A DNA stretch of 8,755 nt from Verrucomicrobiota bacterium (GTDB lineage: Bacteria > Verrucomicrobiota > Verrucomicrobiia > Opitutales > Coraliomargaritaceae). Shown here one piece after another: positions 1 through 6,804 of this stretch (position 1 is the first letter of the stretch; every line of letters starts with the position of its first letter). A program made the position numbers and the translations under genes. The notes beneath the pieces were generated by a model that did no database searches, was not told the DNA's origin, and worked only from the letters and a program-made list of their open reading frames with translations. The DNA lies in assembly GCA_027620575.1 (NCBI GenBank), contig JAQCDT010000048.1, positions 1-8,755 of the forward strand, in the 5' to 3' direction.

Positions 1-50
1 AAATTGTTATATAAATGTAAGTTAAAATAAAAAATTAAATACAAATTTAA
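1..50 (-). other. A/T-rich spacer after rpsD
   Basis: Fifty bases downstream of the rpsD stop codon, almost entirely A and T. No hairpin with a following T-run is visible, so there is no sign of a terminator, and there is no minus-strand ATG. The next gene therefore starts beyond the left edge. Confidence 0.6.
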
Positions 51-659
51 TTAGCGACTGTAGTACTCAACGATTAACTGAACGTTGATACTCTGCTCTG
101 TTTCATCAACAGAAGGAATACGATTCACGGTAGCCTTCAATGAATCTGTGTTTAGATTCAGCCATTCAGGTACGATTCTCGCTTGGCTTCCCTCTAAACT
201 TTGTGTGGCTAATTGACGAGAAGATGTACGTTCACGCACTTCAATTTCATCACCTTCTTTGACATTGAAACTCGCTATGTCTGTTTTCTTGCCATTGACC
301 ACGATATGCCCGTGTCCCACAAATTGGCGAGCTGCTGCTCTTGATTTTGCAAGACCTAATCGATACACTACGTTATCTAATCGGCATTCTAACATTTGCA
401 AAAAGATTTCACCGGTTACACCACGCTTGCTTTTTGCGCGCTCGAAAGTCAAACGGAATTGTTTTTCCGTCATCCCATACATGTAACGTAGCTTTTGTTT
501 TTCATTAAGACCGATCGCATAATCACTTAATTTGCGACGGAGTCTTGGCCCATGTTGCCCAGGCAAGTGAGGCTTACGCTCAAATGCTTTTGTAGGCGCA
601 AAAATCGCCTGACTAAAGCGGCGATTGATTCGAGTAGTTGGTCCAGTATATCGAGACAT
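51..659 (-). CDS. rpsD: 30S ribosomal protein S4, zinc-free form
   Basis: A 202-residue protein of usual length. It begins M-S-R-Y-T-G-P-T-T-R-I-N-R-R-F and lacks the N-terminal zinc-binding cysteines of some S4 proteins: only Cys92, in the core, is seen. Key blocks are P-G-Q-H-G (33-37), R-R-K-L-S-D-Y (41-47), E-K-Q-K-L-R-Y-M-Y-G (53-62), the S4 RNA-binding domain from about 92 (C-R-L-D-N-V-V-Y-R-L-G) through V-G-H-G-H-I-V-V-N-G-K-K, and the end Q-L-I-V-E-Y-Y-S-R. S4 is a primary 16S rRNA binder and, in E. coli, represses the alpha operon. It follows rpsK by 60 bases with no Shine-Dalgarno; rpoA would be the expected next gene, outside the window. Confidence 0.98.
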   Translation of the reverse strand: MSRYTGPTTRINRRFSQAIFAPTKAFERKPHLPGQHGPRLRRKLSDYAIGLNEKQKLRYMYGMTEKQFRLTFERAKSKRGVTGEIFLQMLECRLDNVVYRLGLAKSRAAARQFVGHGHIVVNGKKTDIASFNVKEGDEIEVRERTSSRQLATQSLEGSQARIVPEWLNLNTDSLKATVNRIPSVDETEQSINVQLIVEYYSR

Positions 660-719
660 AATATCTAATTTTATATTTAACTGCTTAAGAAGTATAAATG
701 TATAGGTGGCAGAATCACC

Positions 720-1241
720 TTATACACGACGACGTTTAGGTGGTCTACACCCATTGTGTGGAACCGGCGTAACATCCAAAATGTCAGTTACGATAATTCC
801 TAAAGATTGCAAAGCACGGACGGCTGAATCACGACCCATACCAGGACCGTTCAATTTAACAACCACTTCCTTCATTCCATGTGACACAGCAACACGACCT
901 GCATCTTGTGTCACCACTTGTGCCGCATAGGCTGTTGATTTTCTTGAGCCACGGAAATTACATTTTCCAGCACTCGACCATGAAATCACATTACCTTTAG
1001 GGTCTGTGAAAGTTACCTTTGTATTATTAAAAGTTGCTAGGACGTTAACGATACCAGAGGTAATGTTTTTACTTCCTTTTGCCTTTCGAATCTTAAGTCC
1101 TTCTAAATCACTTTTCAGAAGATCTTCTGCAGTTTCAGCCTTCTTGGGCTCTTCACTTGCTTCCGCAGTGTTAGCTGTATCTGCTTCGGCAACTACCTTT
1201 GCTGTCTCTTCGACTTCTTTTTCAATTTCCTCTTCGCTCAT
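720..1241 (-). CDS. rpsK: 30S ribosomal protein S11 with long acidic N-terminal extension
   Basis: A 173-residue protein; most bacterial S11 proteins are about 128. The core starts near residue 51 and is fully normal: N-I-T-S-G-I-V-N-V-L-A-T-F-N-N-T (59-74), S-S-A-G-K-C-N-F-R-G-S-R-K-S-T (89-103), G-P-G-M-G-R-D-S-A-V-R-A-L (132-144), and the end P-H-N-G-C-R-P-P-K-R-R-R-V. S11 shapes the platform and E-site side of the 30S subunit. The first 50 residues are Glu/Ala/Thr-rich, with about 17 acidic residues. No in-frame ATG, GTG or TTG codon occurs between Met1 and the core, which argues that the extension is real. It lies 23 bases after rpsM; the leader has no clear Shine-Dalgarno. Confidence 0.97.
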   Translation of the reverse strand: MSEEEIEKEVEETAKVVAEADTANTAEASEEPKKAETAEDLLKSDLEGLKIRKAKGSKNITSGIVNVLATFNNTKVTFTDPKGNVISWSSAGKCNFRGSRKSTAYAAQVVTQDAGRVAVSHGMKEVVVKLNGPGMGRDSAVRALQSLGIIVTDILDVTPVPHNGCRPPKRRRV

Positions 1242-1264
1242 AATTCTTAAAATGTTTCTATCGA

Positions 1265-1627
<363 letters not shown>

Positions 1628-1717
1628 AATGTTTAATTGTAATCTGTTAAAGTGTTAAAATGTGTATTGAATTAGAGAAAAGATGAAAAAAGTAGCAGTT
1701 AAATTAGATTTGAAAAG
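1628..1717 (-). other. map-rpsM spacer lacking infA and rpmJ
   Basis: A 90-base A/T-rich gap, the longest interior spacer in the window. In many bacteria infA (IF-1) and rpmJ (L36) lie here. Reading the minus strand, no frame gives the L36 start M-K-V-R-x-S-V or its cysteine pattern, and the gap is too short for either gene in full (L36 alone needs about 114 bases). In E. coli the leader of rpsM carries the S4-binding pseudoknot that controls the alpha operon; I see no GC-paired stem here that could form it. Confidence 0.7.
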
Positions 1718-2485
1718 TTAATTCTTCACTTTTGTTAAAATTTTTGGATCCCCGTCTGTGACTAAAACGGTGTGTTCAAAGTGTGCAGAGGGTTGTTTAT
1801 CAGCTGTTACGGCTGTCCATCCATCTTCTAAAAATCGTATATTGGGTGATCCAAGATTAATCATTGGTTCTATGGCTAGGGCCATACCTGGCTTTAATAA
1901 AGGACCTGTATTTTTTTTGCCAAAATTTGGAATCTGAGGTAATTCATGCATTGTTTTGCCCACCCCATGACCTACAAAGTCACGAACAATTCCGTAGCCT
2001 TTAGGTCGAATAAATGACTCAATGGCATTTGAAATATCGCCGACTCGATTGCCCGCACGAGCACACTCGATTCCTTTCCGTAAGGCATTTTCCGTATCTT
2101 CGAGTAGGTTTTCAATTTTTGTATCTACTGAACCAATAGCAATTGTTTTAGCATTATCTCCGATATATCCATTGTAGCTCACACACACATCGAGTGAAAC
2201 AATATCACCATTTTGAACCATTCTATCGATACGTCCGATCCCATGAACAATTTCTTCATTGATGGAGATACAGGTGTAAGCGGGAAATATATTAGCACCA
2301 TGACGGTAATTGTAACAGGCACTTTTAGCACCATATTGAGCCATCTTTTCCTTACCGATCTGATCTAGGTCGTAAGTGGAAATCCCTTCGACTGTCAGGT
2401 GCACTAAGTCCTGTAATACCAAAGCAGCTATTTCACAGGATTCCGCAATAGCAGAAATTTCAGAATCCGTACGAATTGCTTTCAT
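1718..2485 (-). CDS. map: Type I methionine aminopeptidase
   Basis: A 255-residue cytosolic metalloenzyme that removes the initiator methionine from new proteins. All residues expected for a type I enzyme are visible, each shifted by two from E. coli numbering: His81 (H-G-I-G), metal ligands Asp99, Asp110, His173, Glu206 and Glu237, plus His180. Surrounding motifs are S-L-D-V, G-Y-I-G-D-N-A, G-H-G-V-G-K-T-M-H-E-L-P, A-I-E-P-M and F-E-H-T-V. No N-terminal zinc-finger extension is present, so it is the short class Ia form. It follows secY by 54 bases without an intervening adk and precedes rpsM by 90 bases; the secY-map neighbourhood is common in bacteria. No Shine-Dalgarno sequence is visible. 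Confidence 0.97.
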   Translation of the reverse strand: MKAIRTDSEISAIAESCEIAALVLQDLVHLTVEGISTYDLDQIGKEKMAQYGAKSACYNYRHGANIFPAYTCISINEEIVHGIGRIDRMVQNGDIVSLDVCVSYNGYIGDNAKTIAIGSVDTKIENLLEDTENALRKGIECARAGNRVGDISNAIESFIRPKGYGIVRDFVGHGVGKTMHELPQIPNFGKKNTGPLLKPGMALAIEPMINLGSPNIRFLEDGWTAVTADKQPSAHFEHTVLVTDGDPKILTKVKN

Positions 2486-2539
2486 ATTTTTGAAGATGAA
2501 GAGTCAAAGAACAAGAATAGGATAACCGATTCCGGAAGT

Positions 2540-4054
2540 TTAATTCAATTTAAACAACCAAGAAGCGATTCCTAGAATAAATAAAACTAAAGAAAGTATT
2601 AATAAAGGACTCCAAGCACTCCAGAAATCTTGAAGACCCGCTGAGTCAATCAATTGCTTATTTCTCGCTGCAGAGCGTCCACGAATTTTACCTTTCTTCA
2701 AAAAGCCATCATAATGGCGTTGAAGTAAGAAAGTCTCGATTTGGCGCATAGTATCCAAAAGAACACCCACCGTAATCAACATACCAGTACCACCAAAAAA
2801 CAAGGCGACATTGAATGGTATATTATAGCTAAAGAGCAAAATATCTGGGAACAATGCGATTAAAGTCAAAGAAAGTGCCCCAGCCATCGTCAAACGAGTC
2901 ATGATATGATCAAGAAATTTAGCGGTTGGGTCTCCAGGACGTACTCCAGGAATGTAGCCCCCATTTTTCTTGAGATCATCGGCAATCTGAACTGGCTTAA
3001 ACATTAAAGACACCCAGAAGTAACTGAAAATAAATATCAAAAGTCCGAAGATAAAATAGTAGGCAAATTCACCACGAGCAAGTGCTTCAGCGAAATCCGT
3101 AAAGAAACGCATTCCGGTAGCAGAACCTAAAATATTCAATAACTGAGCAGGGAACATCAAAATAGCACTCGCAAAAATCACTGGCATAACACCTGCATAA
3201 TTGACTTTTAAAGGAAGAAAAGAAGTCTGTCCGCCATAGACTTTGCGTCCAACCACACGCTTTGCGTATTGAACTGGAATTTTTCTCTGTGCCTGTGTGA
3301 TGGCTACCAATCCAGCTGTCACAATCAATAATAAAGCTAACATCAAGACACCTTGCACCATGCCTAAAGATTGGGTTTCAGAGCCAACAGGAGCGACAAA
3401 CATCTGATACGTAGAAACAACTGCACCTGGTAGTGCAGAAATAATACTTACGGTGATCAATAAAGATATGCCATTACCAATTCCTTTCTCCGTAATTTGT
3501 TCCCCTAACCAAACGAGAATCATAGAACCAGCGATTAAGAAAATTGTTCCTGTGATTAAAAACTGTACCTTACTTGCGAGCACAATTTGCCCATATTCAA
3601 GCGGATTGAATCCATAACCGATTAAAGTGCCTGGGTTGGTAGAAAGTGCAAAAAGTAATAAGAACCCTTGGACTGCACAAATAAGGATGGTTAAATAACG
3701 TGTATAGTCATTAAGCTTTTGGCGACCTACATCACCTTCTTGCTGAAGACGAGCGATCGAAGGAAACACCGCCCCCATCAACTGCATAATAATTGATGCA
3801 CTGATGTACGGCATGATGCCTAAAGCAAATAAGGCACCATTCAATAAAGCACCTCCAGTAAACATATTATAAAAACCAAGCAAACCACCTGCTCCTCCAG
3901 ATTGCTGAGCAAAGAACTCTTGGATCGGAGCGGTATTCATTCCAGGTAAAGGGATATTTGCACCTACACGAGCAATGAACAATAGGGCTAAAGTAAAAAA
4001 TATTTTTTGCCTTAATTCAGGAATTTTGAGGGAATTAGTAAATGCAGAAAGCAT
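2540..4054 (-). CDS. secY: Preprotein translocase channel subunit SecY, C-terminally extended
   Basis: A 504-residue inner-membrane protein, the pore of the SecYEG translocon; E. coli SecY has 443. Helix 1 is about residues 17-35. The plug and TM2 region has F-Y-N-M-F-T-G-G-A-L and A-L-G-I-M-P-Y-I-S-A-S-I-I-M-Q-L (61-92). TM4-TM5 contain W-L-G-E-Q-I-T-E-K-G-I-G-N-G-I-S. The cytosolic loop before TM7 has L-P-L-K-V-N-Y-A-G-V-M-P (280-291), and the loop before TM9 has G-G-Y-I-P-G-V-R-P-G with Arg372. These two loops contact SecA and the ribosome in known SecY proteins. The E. coli protein aligns to an end near Arg460; the 44 extra residues include a hydrophobic stretch at 481-501 that could be an eleventh helix. 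It lies between rplO and map; no Shine-Dalgarno is visible. Confidence 0.98.
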   Translation of the reverse strand: MLSAFTNSLKIPELRQKIFFTLALLFIARVGANIPLPGMNTAPIQEFFAQQSGGAGGLLGFYNMFTGGALLNGALFALGIMPYISASIIMQLMGAVFPSIARLQQEGDVGRQKLNDYTRYLTILICAVQGFLLLFALSTNPGTLIGYGFNPLEYGQIVLASKVQFLITGTIFLIAGSMILVWLGEQITEKGIGNGISLLITVSIISALPGAVVSTYQMFVAPVGSETQSLGMVQGVLMLALLLIVTAGLVAITQAQRKIPVQYAKRVVGRKVYGGQTSFLPLKVNYAGVMPVIFASAILMFPAQLLNILGSATGMRFFTDFAEALARGEFAYYFIFGLLIFIFSYFWVSLMFKPVQIADDLKKNGGYIPGVRPGDPTAKFLDHIMTRLTMAGALSLTLIALFPDILLFSYNIPFNVALFFGGTGMLITVGVLLDTMRQIETFLLQRHYDGFLKKGKIRGRSAARNKQLIDSAGLQDFWSAWSPLLILSLVLFILGIASWLFKLN

Positions 4055-4082
4055 GGAAAGTTTATCTCAGAGATTAATTGAT

Positions 4083-4574
4083 TTATTCAGAATCACCTGT
4101 TGCCTCAGAATCTTCAGAGGCTTCAACTTTAGGAGTAGCAATAATGACTTTGCCACCTGCAGCTTCGATTTTAGCACGAGCTGAAGCCGATACTTTATCC
4201 GCTTCTACTGTAAATGCCTTATCTACGTTTCCATCACCCAATACTTTAATGCCCTGTTTGTTGTCGCGCACTAAGCCAGCTTCAATCAAAACCGAACGAT
4301 TGACTAAATCGCCCTCGATTTTGCTCAACTCACCAAGATTGACCACTTGGTAAGAAGTGCGGAAATTATAGTTATTAAAGCCACGGCGAGGAAGCTTACG
4401 ATACAATGGCATTTGCCCACCTTCGAAACCGATACGGATACCGCCTCCTGAACGAGCCTTTTGTCCTTTATGACCTTTACCGGAAGTTTTTCCGTGGCCA
4501 CTACCATGTCCGCGACCTAAACGCTTTGTTGAATGGGTCGCTCCTTTAATTGTTGGAATGTTATCTAAATTCAT
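4083..4574 (-). CDS. rplO: 50S ribosomal protein L15 with acidic tail
   Basis: A 163-residue protein, longer than the E. coli protein (144). The glycine/lysine-rich N-terminal part is typical: K-R-L-G-R-G-H-G-S-G-H-G-K-T-S-G-K-G-H-K (residues 17-36), then G-F-E-G-G-Q-M-P-L-Y-R-K-L-P-R-R-G-F (49-66). The C-terminal domain runs to A-A-G-G-K-V-I-I (138-145). Residues 150-163 are an added tail with six acidic residues and no basic ones. L15 is a late-assembly large-subunit protein contacting several 23S rRNA domains. It directly precedes secY (28 bases), as in most bacteria. There is no Shine-Dalgarno sequence before the ATG. Confidence 0.97.
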   Translation of the reverse strand: MNLDNIPTIKGATHSTKRLGRGHGSGHGKTSGKGHKGQKARSGGGIRIGFEGGQMPLYRKLPRRGFNNYNFRTSYQVVNLGELSKIEGDLVNRSVLIEAGLVRDNKQGIKVLGDGNVDKAFTVEADKVSASARAKIEAAGGKVIIATPKVEASEDSEATGDSE

Positions 4575-4585
4575 AAGACAAAAAT

Positions 4586-5110
4586 TTATACTTCTGAGTT
4601 AGCAGTTTCTCCAAAGCGAAGTGTTTTAATTTCTTCGTTGGAACGTAATTTTTTCAAGGCATCCATAGTGGCGTTGACCATCGCCAAATGATTATTTGAG
4701 CCGAGTGATTTTGACAAAACGTTATGGATTCCGACTGCTTCAAGTACAGCACGCACTCCACCACCAGCAATCACACCAGTACCATTTGATGCTGGACGTA
4801 ATAATACCTTGCCACCGTCAGACTCACCAAGCACATGATGAGGAATGGTATCACCTCTAAGCTGGATATTGATAATGTTTTTCTTCGCATCTTCTGTTCC
4901 CTTGCGAATACACTCAGGAACTTCTTTTGCTTTACCATAACCGATACCAACGCCGCCTTTTTGGTCGCCGACGACTACGAGTGCAGAGAAACTAAAACGA
5001 CGTCCACCTTTAACCACTTTAGCACAGCGATTAATATGCACGACTTTCTCGATCATTTCTGAAGCTTCTTCGCTCGCTTCGGAAGTAAATGTTTTATTGT
5101 TATCACTCAT
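4586..5110 (-). CDS. rpsE: 30S ribosomal protein S5
   Basis: A 174-residue protein, slightly longer than E. coli S5 (167). The first 22 residues form a Ser/Glu/Ala-rich extension before the core. The core begins with V-V-H-I-N-R-C-A-K-V-V-K-G-G-R-R-F-S-F-S-A-L in the double-stranded RNA-binding domain (residues about 23-90). The C-terminal domain has L-L-R-P-A-S-N-G-T-G-V-I-A-G-G-G-V-R-A-V-L-E-A-V-G and ends near L-R-F-G-E. S5 lies by the mRNA entry channel and affects decoding fidelity. Met19 is an alternative start, but neither position has a Shine-Dalgarno and the longer form resembles relatives as I recall them. The next gene is rplO after 11 bases, with no rpmD between. Confidence 0.97.
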   Translation of the reverse strand: MSDNNKTFTSEASEEASEMIEKVVHINRCAKVVKGGRRFSFSALVVVGDQKGGVGIGYGKAKEVPECIRKGTEDAKKNIINIQLRGDTIPHHVLGESDGGKVLLRPASNGTGVIAGGGVRAVLEAVGIHNVLSKSLGSNNHLAMVNATMDALKKLRSNEEIKTLRFGETANSEV

Positions 5111-5116
5111 AGTATT

Positions 5117-5467
5117 TTAAAATTTTAATCCTCCCTCTCTCGCTGCATCGGCAAATGATTTAACACAACCGTGGTACAGGCGACCTGAACGATCAAAAAC
5201 AACCGTTTCGATGCCTGCTGCTTTTGCTTTTTCTGCAACGGTAAGGCCTAAAGCTTTGGCACTTTCTGTATTCGCTTTCAACTCAGATGATTTGACTGAA
5301 GAGACATGCACTAAAGTATGACCCTTCTCATCGTCAATACACTGAGCAGTGATATTTTTATTAGAAAAATGTACGGCTAAACGTGGGCGCTCAGCTGTGC
5401 CATTTATTTTTTTACGAATACGCCAGCGACGTTTTTGTAATAGTGAAAGTTTTTTTAATGGTTTCAT
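5117..5467 (-). CDS. rplR: 50S ribosomal protein L18
   Basis: A 116-residue protein of normal L18 length. The basic N-terminus (R-R-W-R-I-R-K-K-I-N-G-T), then E-R-P-R-L-A-V-H-F-S-N-K-N-I-T-A-Q, the V-V-F-D-R-S-G-R-L-Y-H-G block and the final A-D-A-A-R-E-G-G-L-K-F are all diagnostic. L18 binds 5S rRNA with L5 in the central protuberance. The gene lies 17 bases after rplF and 6 bases before rpsE. It is one of the few genes here with a recognisable Shine-Dalgarno (AAGGAG), placed rather far (12 bases) from the ATG and overlapping the end of rplF. Confidence 0.97.
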   Translation of the reverse strand: MKPLKKLSLLQKRRWRIRKKINGTAERPRLAVHFSNKNITAQCIDDEKGHTLVHVSSVKSSELKANTESAKALGLTVAEKAKAAGIETVVFDRSGRLYHGCVKSFADAAREGGLKF

Positions 5468-5479
5468 ACAAATTTATAA

Positions 5480-5485
5480 CTCCTT
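5480..5485 (-). promoter_or_regulatory. Shine-Dalgarno sequence of rplR
   Basis: AAGGAG on the minus strand, 12 bases before the rplR ATG at 5467, longer than the usual 5-9 spacing. It overlaps the last base of the rplF stop codon, so termination on rplF may help load ribosomes on rplR. Confidence 0.6.
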
Positions 5486-6021
5486 TATGCAGATTTCTTA
5501 CCTTCCTTACGGCGAACGTATTGACCTTGAATGTGAACACCTTTACCTTTGTAAGGTTCCGCTGGATAAAATGCGTAAATATCGGCAGTCACCTGACCTA
5601 CCATTTGCTTGTCCGCACCTTCGACAGTTAATTTTGTGTTCTCTGCGACGGTTACTTTGATGCCTTCTGGAATTTCTAATTCACATGGGTGCGAATAGCC
5701 TAAAGATAAATCTAAGATATTTCCTTTTAAAGCTGCACGGAAACCAACACCTTTAATTTCTAGCTTTTTAGTGTATCCATCGATGACACCTACGACCATT
5801 CCATTAATAATAGAACGAGCGGTACCAAACATAGCACGCGCATGACGACTGTCAGTTGCAGGTGCAACTTGCACGGTATTTTCAACGAGCTCAATTTTCA
5901 CTGAGTTATCAAATGATTTTTTCAATGATCCCTTCGGTCCTTCAACAGATACCGTTTGTCCATCAATAGACACTTTTGCCTTTTCAGGGATCGGGATAGG
6001 TAATTTTCCAATACGACTCAT
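5485..6021 (-). CDS. rplF: 50S ribosomal protein L6
   Basis: A 178-residue protein, within the usual 175-180. It starts with the canonical M-S-R-I-G-K-L-P-I-P-I-P and has the two homologous alpha/beta domains of L6. The first includes V-E-G-P-K-G-S-L-K-K-S-F and the second includes E-I-K-G-V-G-F-R-A and L-G-Y-S-H-P. The rRNA-binding signature near the C-terminus reads E-P-Y-K-G-K-G-V-H-I-Q-G-Q-Y-V-R-R-K-E-G-K, a small variation on the more usual K-G-I-R-Y-x-G-E. L6 binds 23S rRNA near the sarcin-ricin loop. The leader has only a weak purine run (AAGAGAG, about 12 bases before ATG). Its stop codon overlaps the Shine-Dalgarno region of rplR. Confidence 0.98.
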   Translation of the reverse strand: MSRIGKLPIPIPEKAKVSIDGQTVSVEGPKGSLKKSFDNSVKIELVENTVQVAPATDSRHARAMFGTARSIINGMVVGVIDGYTKKLEIKGVGFRAALKGNILDLSLGYSHPCELEIPEGIKVTVAENTKLTVEGADKQMVGQVTADIYAFYPAEPYKGKGVHIQGQYVRRKEGKKSA

Positions 6022-6036
6022 AATAAATTTTCTCTC

Positions 6037-6435
6037 TTACCAAACTTTACAGATTAATTCACCACCGACACCTTGCTCACGAGCATCACGAGCACGCATC
6101 ACTCCTTTTGAGGTTGTCAAAATAGCTACGCCAAGTCCACCTAATACACGAGGGATTTCACGCACTCCATAATATAAACGACGACCGGGTGTGCTGTGAC
6201 GCTCAATTCCAGTAATCGCTGGTGTGTTTTTCACATACTTTAGTTTTAATGAAATTTGCTTAAAGCCCTTTTCATTTACGCTTTCTGAATAATCAGAAAT
6301 AAAACCTTCTTGTTTTAAGATTTTAGCTATTGATAAACGCATTTTAGAAACTTGCGTTGTGCATTCTTCTTTCTTTGCCATACTCGCATTACGAATGATG
6401 GTTAAGAAATCGCCGATTGTGTCATGAACTGCCAT
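6037..6435 (-). CDS. rpsH: 30S ribosomal protein S8
   Basis: A 132-residue protein, the standard S8 length. The N-terminal block is D-T-I-G-D-F-L-T-I-I-R-N-A (residues 5-17). The C-terminal rRNA-binding domain carries T-P-G-R-R-L-Y-Y-G, R-V-L-G-G-L-G-V-A-I-L-T-T-S-K-G-V-M, and ends A-R-E-Q-G-V-G-G-E-L-I-C-K-V-W. S8 binds the central domain of 16S rRNA and organises the platform; in E. coli it also represses the spc operon post-transcriptionally. It follows rpsN by 44 bases, the largest gap in the spc part, and precedes rplF by 15. No Shine-Dalgarno sequence is visible before the ATG. Confidence 0.98.
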   Translation of the reverse strand: MAVHDTIGDFLTIIRNASMAKKEECTTQVSKMRLSIAKILKQEGFISDYSESVNEKGFKQISLKLKYVKNTPAITGIERHSTPGRRLYYGVREIPRVLGGLGVAILTTSKGVMRARDAREQGVGGELICKVW

Positions 6436-6479
6436 AGTATTAAATGTTTACTGCTGGGTTTTCGATTGTTGTGTTAAAA

Positions 6480-6785
6480 TTACCAAGAAGATTTTGTCAC
6501 TCCTGGAAGCTTACCTTTGCTAGCCAGTTCACGGAATGTGATTCTGGACAGACCAAATTTACGGATATGGGCACGAGGACGACCTGTGATCGAGCATCGG
6601 TTGCGTGCACGGATTGGGGCACTGTTCTTAGGCAACTTAGTTAACTTAGCTTGTGCCTTATAGAAGTCCTCATCAGAAGTTTCAGGGTTAGCAAGAATTG
6701 CTTTAAGCTCTGCACGCTTGTTTGCATATTTTGCAATTAAACGGCGACGCTTAAGATCTCTTTGTATTGCTGATTTTTTTGCCAT
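6480..6785 (-). CDS. rpsN: 30S ribosomal protein S14, long zinc-free form
   Basis: A 101-residue S14, the same length as the E. coli protein. It belongs to the long form without the two CxxC zinc-binding pairs found in the short 61-residue form: only one cysteine, in R-N-R-C-S-I-T-G-R-P-R (residues about 62-72), is present. The C-terminal core R-K-F-G-L-S-R-I-T-F-R-E-L-A and the closing P-G-V-T-K-S-S-W are typical. S14 binds the 3' major (head) domain of 16S rRNA and joins late in assembly. It lies between rplE (19 bases) and rpsH (44 bases) in the standard spc order. The leader is A/T only close to the ATG and has no Shine-Dalgarno sequence. Confidence 0.97.
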   Translation of the reverse strand: MAKKSAIQRDLKRRRLIAKYANKRAELKAILANPETSDEDFYKAQAKLTKLPKNSAPIRARNRCSITGRPRAHIRKFGLSRITFRELASKGKLPGVTKSSW

Positions 6786-6804
6786 AATAAAATTATTTAA
6801 ATAG

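Noticed and set aside
704..720. Possible stem-loop just after the rpsK stop codon (AGGTG pairing with CACCT around a 7-base loop).
   Set aside because: The stem is only five base pairs and no T-run follows in the direction of transcription, so it does not meet the pattern of an intrinsic terminator; rpsD continues downstream in the same operon.
1636..1641. A TACAAT hexamer on the minus strand before rpsM, close to a -10 promoter consensus.
   Set aside because: No -35-like hexamer occurs at 16-18 bases and the site lies only about 8 bases before the ATG; such matches are expected by chance in A/T-rich spacers.
1683..1721. A 12-codon plus-strand open frame (M-K-K-V-A-V-K-L-D-L-K-S) in the map-rpsM gap, reminiscent of a leader peptide.
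   Set aside because: It has no ribosome-binding site, lies on the strand opposite to all genes, overlaps the end of map and has no gene downstream of it. A/T-rich spacers yield such frames by chance.
2530..2537. Perfect 8-base palindrome TTCCGGAA in the secY-map gap.
   Set aside because: It is single, short and without a spaced partner; it could be a chance restriction-type site and gives no support for an operator.
4325..4507. A 60-codon minus-strand frame inside rplO in a different reading frame.
   Set aside because: It is fully nested in the conserved L15 coding sequence, has no start signal and its translation has no recognisable features.
5349..5660. Plus-strand open frame of about 103 codons opposite rplR and rplF, with other antisense frames such as 1006-1305 and 706-930.
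   Set aside because: Each lies opposite well-identified ribosomal genes, has no recognisable family features or ribosome-binding site, and is best explained as a shadow of the real coding strand.
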